This document shows positions 5,750 to 7,215 of a stretch of 7,215 nucleotides of DNA, piece after piece. The DNA lies in contig JANMCC010000104.1 of NCBI GenBank assembly GCA_031360885.1, positions 1 to 7,215 on the forward strand, given 5' to 3'. The notes beneath the pieces are model-generated. The model did not search any database, was not told the DNA's origin, and saw only the letters and a list, made by a program, of their open reading frames with translations. Position 1 is the first letter of the stretch. Every line of letters begins with the position of its first letter. A program made the position numbers and the translations under genes. This stretch comes from Schlegelella_A sp031360885 (GTDB taxonomy: Bacteria > Pseudomonadota > Gammaproteobacteria > Burkholderiales > Burkholderiaceae_C).

Positions 5750-6778
5750 ATGATGAAAGCAGCCGTTCTCGAAACGCGGGGCCGCGAGGGGCTCTTCGTG
5801 CGCGACGTCGCCATCCCGACCCGCCGGCCCGGCGAAGTCCTGTTGCGGGTGCACGCCGCCGGGCTGAACCGGGTCGACCTCTACATGCGCGACAACGGCC
5901 AGGGCATCACGCACAGCCTGCCGCAGGTCATGGGCGTCGAAGCGGCGGGCGTGGTCGTCGAGGCCGACGCCGACAGCGGATTGAAGCCCGGCCAGAAGGC
6001 CGTCGTGTTCTCGAATGCCTTCTGCGGCGCGTGTCGCTACTGCGTCGCCGGCGACCAGCCGCTGTGCCGGCGCGCCCAGATCATGGGCGAGCACCGCGCC
6101 GGCAGCTTCGCCGAGTACGTGACGATGCCGACGCGTTGCGTGCTGCCCTTGCCCGATGCCGCCGACCTGATCGACGCCGGCGCGCTGCTCACCGCGCACA
6201 GCACCGCCTGGCGGATGCTGTTCGGCAAGCGTGCCCTGCGCCCCGGCGAAACCGTGCTGGTGGTCGGCGTCGGCGGTGGCGTCGCGGTGGCCTGCCTGCA
6301 GCTGGCGCGGTATGCCGGGGCGCGCGTCCTCGTCACCTCATCGAGCGACGAGAAGCTCGAGCGCGCGGCCGCGCTGGGCGCCAGCGGCGGCGTCAACTAC
6401 CGGCGCGAGAAGGTCGCCAAACGCATTCTCGAGATGACCGACGGTGAAGGCGTCGACATGGTGGTCGACAGCTCGGGCGCCGCCAGCTGGGACGATTCGC
6501 TGCGCTCGCTGCGCCGCGGCGGCCGCCTCGTCACCTGCGGCGCGACGACGGGGTCCAATCCGCCGGCCGACCTGCAACGGGTCTTCATCCGCCAGCTCGA
6601 AATCTACGGTTCCACCGGCGGCAGCGTCGAGGAGTGCCGGCAGCTGCTCGCCGTCTTCGCCACCGGCGCCATCGATCCGGTGATCGACCGCACCTTCGCC
6701 CTGGCCGAACTGCCGGCTGCCTTCGACCGTCTCGAGCGCGGCGACCAGTTCGGCAAGATCGTCGTCACGATGGCGTGA
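5750..6778 (+). CDS. Medium-chain zinc-type alcohol dehydrogenase/quinone oxidoreductase family protein
   Basis: A 342-residue NAD(P)H-dependent oxidoreductase of the medium-chain (MDR) superfamily (341 if ATG 5753 is used). The GroES-like N-terminal domain runs to about residue 155 and holds a complete structural zinc lobe: C92, C95, C98 and C106 in CGACRYCVAGDQPLC. The catalytic zinc ligands of true alcohol dehydrogenases are not conserved: N40 replaces the Cys in AAGLNRVDLYM, and V63 replaces the His of the GHE motif (GVEAAG). The TAHSTAWRML helix start (148-157) and the Rossmann motif VLVVGVGGGVA (169-179) bind the nucleotide; a Ser-rich stretch at 197-199 after the second strand hints at NADP(H). 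This pattern points to a quinone-oxidoreductase-like or enoyl/alkenal reductase activity rather than zinc alcohol dehydrogenase. It is divergent from the catabolic operon and likely co-regulated; the phosphatase gene overlaps its end. Confidence 0.9.
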   Translation: MMKAAVLETRGREGLFVRDVAIPTRRPGEVLLRVHAAGLNRVDLYMRDNGQGITHSLPQVMGVEAAGVVVEADADSGLKPGQKAVVFSNAFCGACRYCVAGDQPLCRRAQIMGEHRAGSFAEYVTMPTRCVLPLPDAADLIDAGALLTAHSTAWRMLFGKRALRPGETVLVVGVGGGVAVACLQLARYAGARVLVTSSSDEKLERAAALGASGGVNYRREKVAKRILEMTDGEGVDMVVDSSGAASWDDSLRSLRRGGRLVTCGATTGSNPPADLQRVFIRQLEIYGSTGGSVEECRQLLAVFATGAIDPVIDRTFALAELPAAFDRLERGDQFGKIVVTMA

Positions 6779-7215
6779 AGCCCCTCCTCGTGCCCACCAA
6801 GCGACTCCTGCTGGTCCGCCACGGACAGCCCCACGAAGACCATGCCCTCTTTCCCGGCGACCCGCCACTGCACGCGACAGGCCATGCACAGGCGCGCAAG
6901 CTGACCCTGCACCGGCTCGTCACCGAGCCGATCGACCAGATCGTCTGCAGCCCGCAACGGCGCGCGCTCGACACCGCCGCACCGCTGTCGCGCTTGCTCG
7001 GGCTCGAGGTCGAGGTGATCGCCGGTCTCGCCGAATGCGATCACGGCACGCCGCGCTACCGCTCGCCGGAGACCATCCGCCGAGAGGAGCCGCATCGCTG
7101 GGAAGAATTCCTGGCCTCGCCGCCGCGCTTCTTCGGGATCGACCCCGACGCCTTTCGCGCGACGGTGATGACGACGTTCGCCGCCCTTCTCGCCGACCCG
7201 CGGGGCAGGACGATC
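6775..7215 (+). CDS. Histidine phosphatase (phosphoglycerate mutase-like) family protein, cut by the right edge
   Basis: 147 codons are open to the window end. The protein starts KRLLLVRHGQ (9-18), the RHG motif whose H16 becomes phosphorylated during catalysis. Further family marks are TGHAQA (35-40), IVCSPQRRALDTA (56-68) with R63 as phosphate-binding Arg, and an acidic residue E87 in LAECDHG, matching the catalytic acid region. The second catalytic His (usually in a V-x-H-G-G segment) should follow just past the edge. The start is GTG 6775, overlapping the oxidoreductase TGA by four bases (GTGA), which suggests translational coupling; GTG 6790 in the same frame is an alternative, and neither has a good Shine-Dalgarno. 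The substrate is unknown: the family includes sugar, nucleotide and small-molecule phosphatases as well as mutases. Confidence 0.85.
   Translation, partial: MKPLLVPTKRLLLVRHGQPHEDHALFPGDPPLHATGHAQARKLTLHRLVTEPIDQIVCSPQRRALDTAAPLSRLLGLEVEVIAGLAECDHGTPRYRSPETIRREEPHRWEEFLASPPRFFGIDPDAFRATVMTTFAALLADPRGRTI

Noticed and set aside
5708..6199. Minus-strand open frame of 163 codons opposite the oxidoreductase start
   Set aside because: It covers the Shine-Dalgarno and N-terminus of a well-supported plus-strand gene and has no recognisable motif.

Overview
The window is high-GC bacterial DNA with tightly packed genes and strong G/C preference at third codon positions. The best taxonomic hint is a short tRNA-Asp 3' fragment whose acceptor stem looks like that of Betaproteobacteria. 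Together with the gene content this suggests a member of the Burkholderiales, but that is an inference from memory of these families, not a database result.

Layout. Positions 1-275 (minus) hold the first 91 codons of a SAM-domain class III nucleotidyl cyclase that runs off the left edge. Positions 276-849 contain no intact gene. They hold, on the minus strand, a decayed ParE/RelE-type toxin remnant (about 410-601), a strong hairpin resembling an intrinsic terminator (602-633) and a 23-base copy of the 3' end of a tRNA-Asp gene (675-697). From 5608 down to 850 a four-gene minus-strand operon encodes, in transcription order, a PaaG-like crotonase, a second enoyl-CoA hydratase/isomerase-family protein, a GMC-family FAD alcohol dehydrogenase and an NAD(P)-dependent aldehyde dehydrogenase; the gaps are 4, 23 and 28 bases. 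A 141-base divergent control region (5609-5749) carries an inverted repeat that looks like an operator. Rightward from it run a zinc-type medium-chain oxidoreductase (5750-6778) and, overlapping its stop by four bases, a histidine-phosphatase-family gene cut by the right edge.

How the genes may work together. The GMC and aldehyde dehydrogenases form an alcohol -> aldehyde -> acid pair. The two crotonases would act on CoA thioesters later in a beta-oxidation-like route. No acyl-CoA ligase, acyl-CoA dehydrogenase, thiolase or local regulator is inside the window, so the pathway is incomplete here and its substrate cannot be named. The divergent oxidoreductase and phosphatase share the control region and may belong to the same pathway.

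The most notable non-coding signal is the isolated tRNA-Asp 3' end. It is followed in the native direction by a terminator-like hairpin and lies directly before the catabolic block. This is the arrangement expected at the distal end of an element integrated in tRNA-Asp, and it predicts that the catabolic genes may sit on an island whose other end lies beyond position 7215. I did not find a wholly new type of system in this window.
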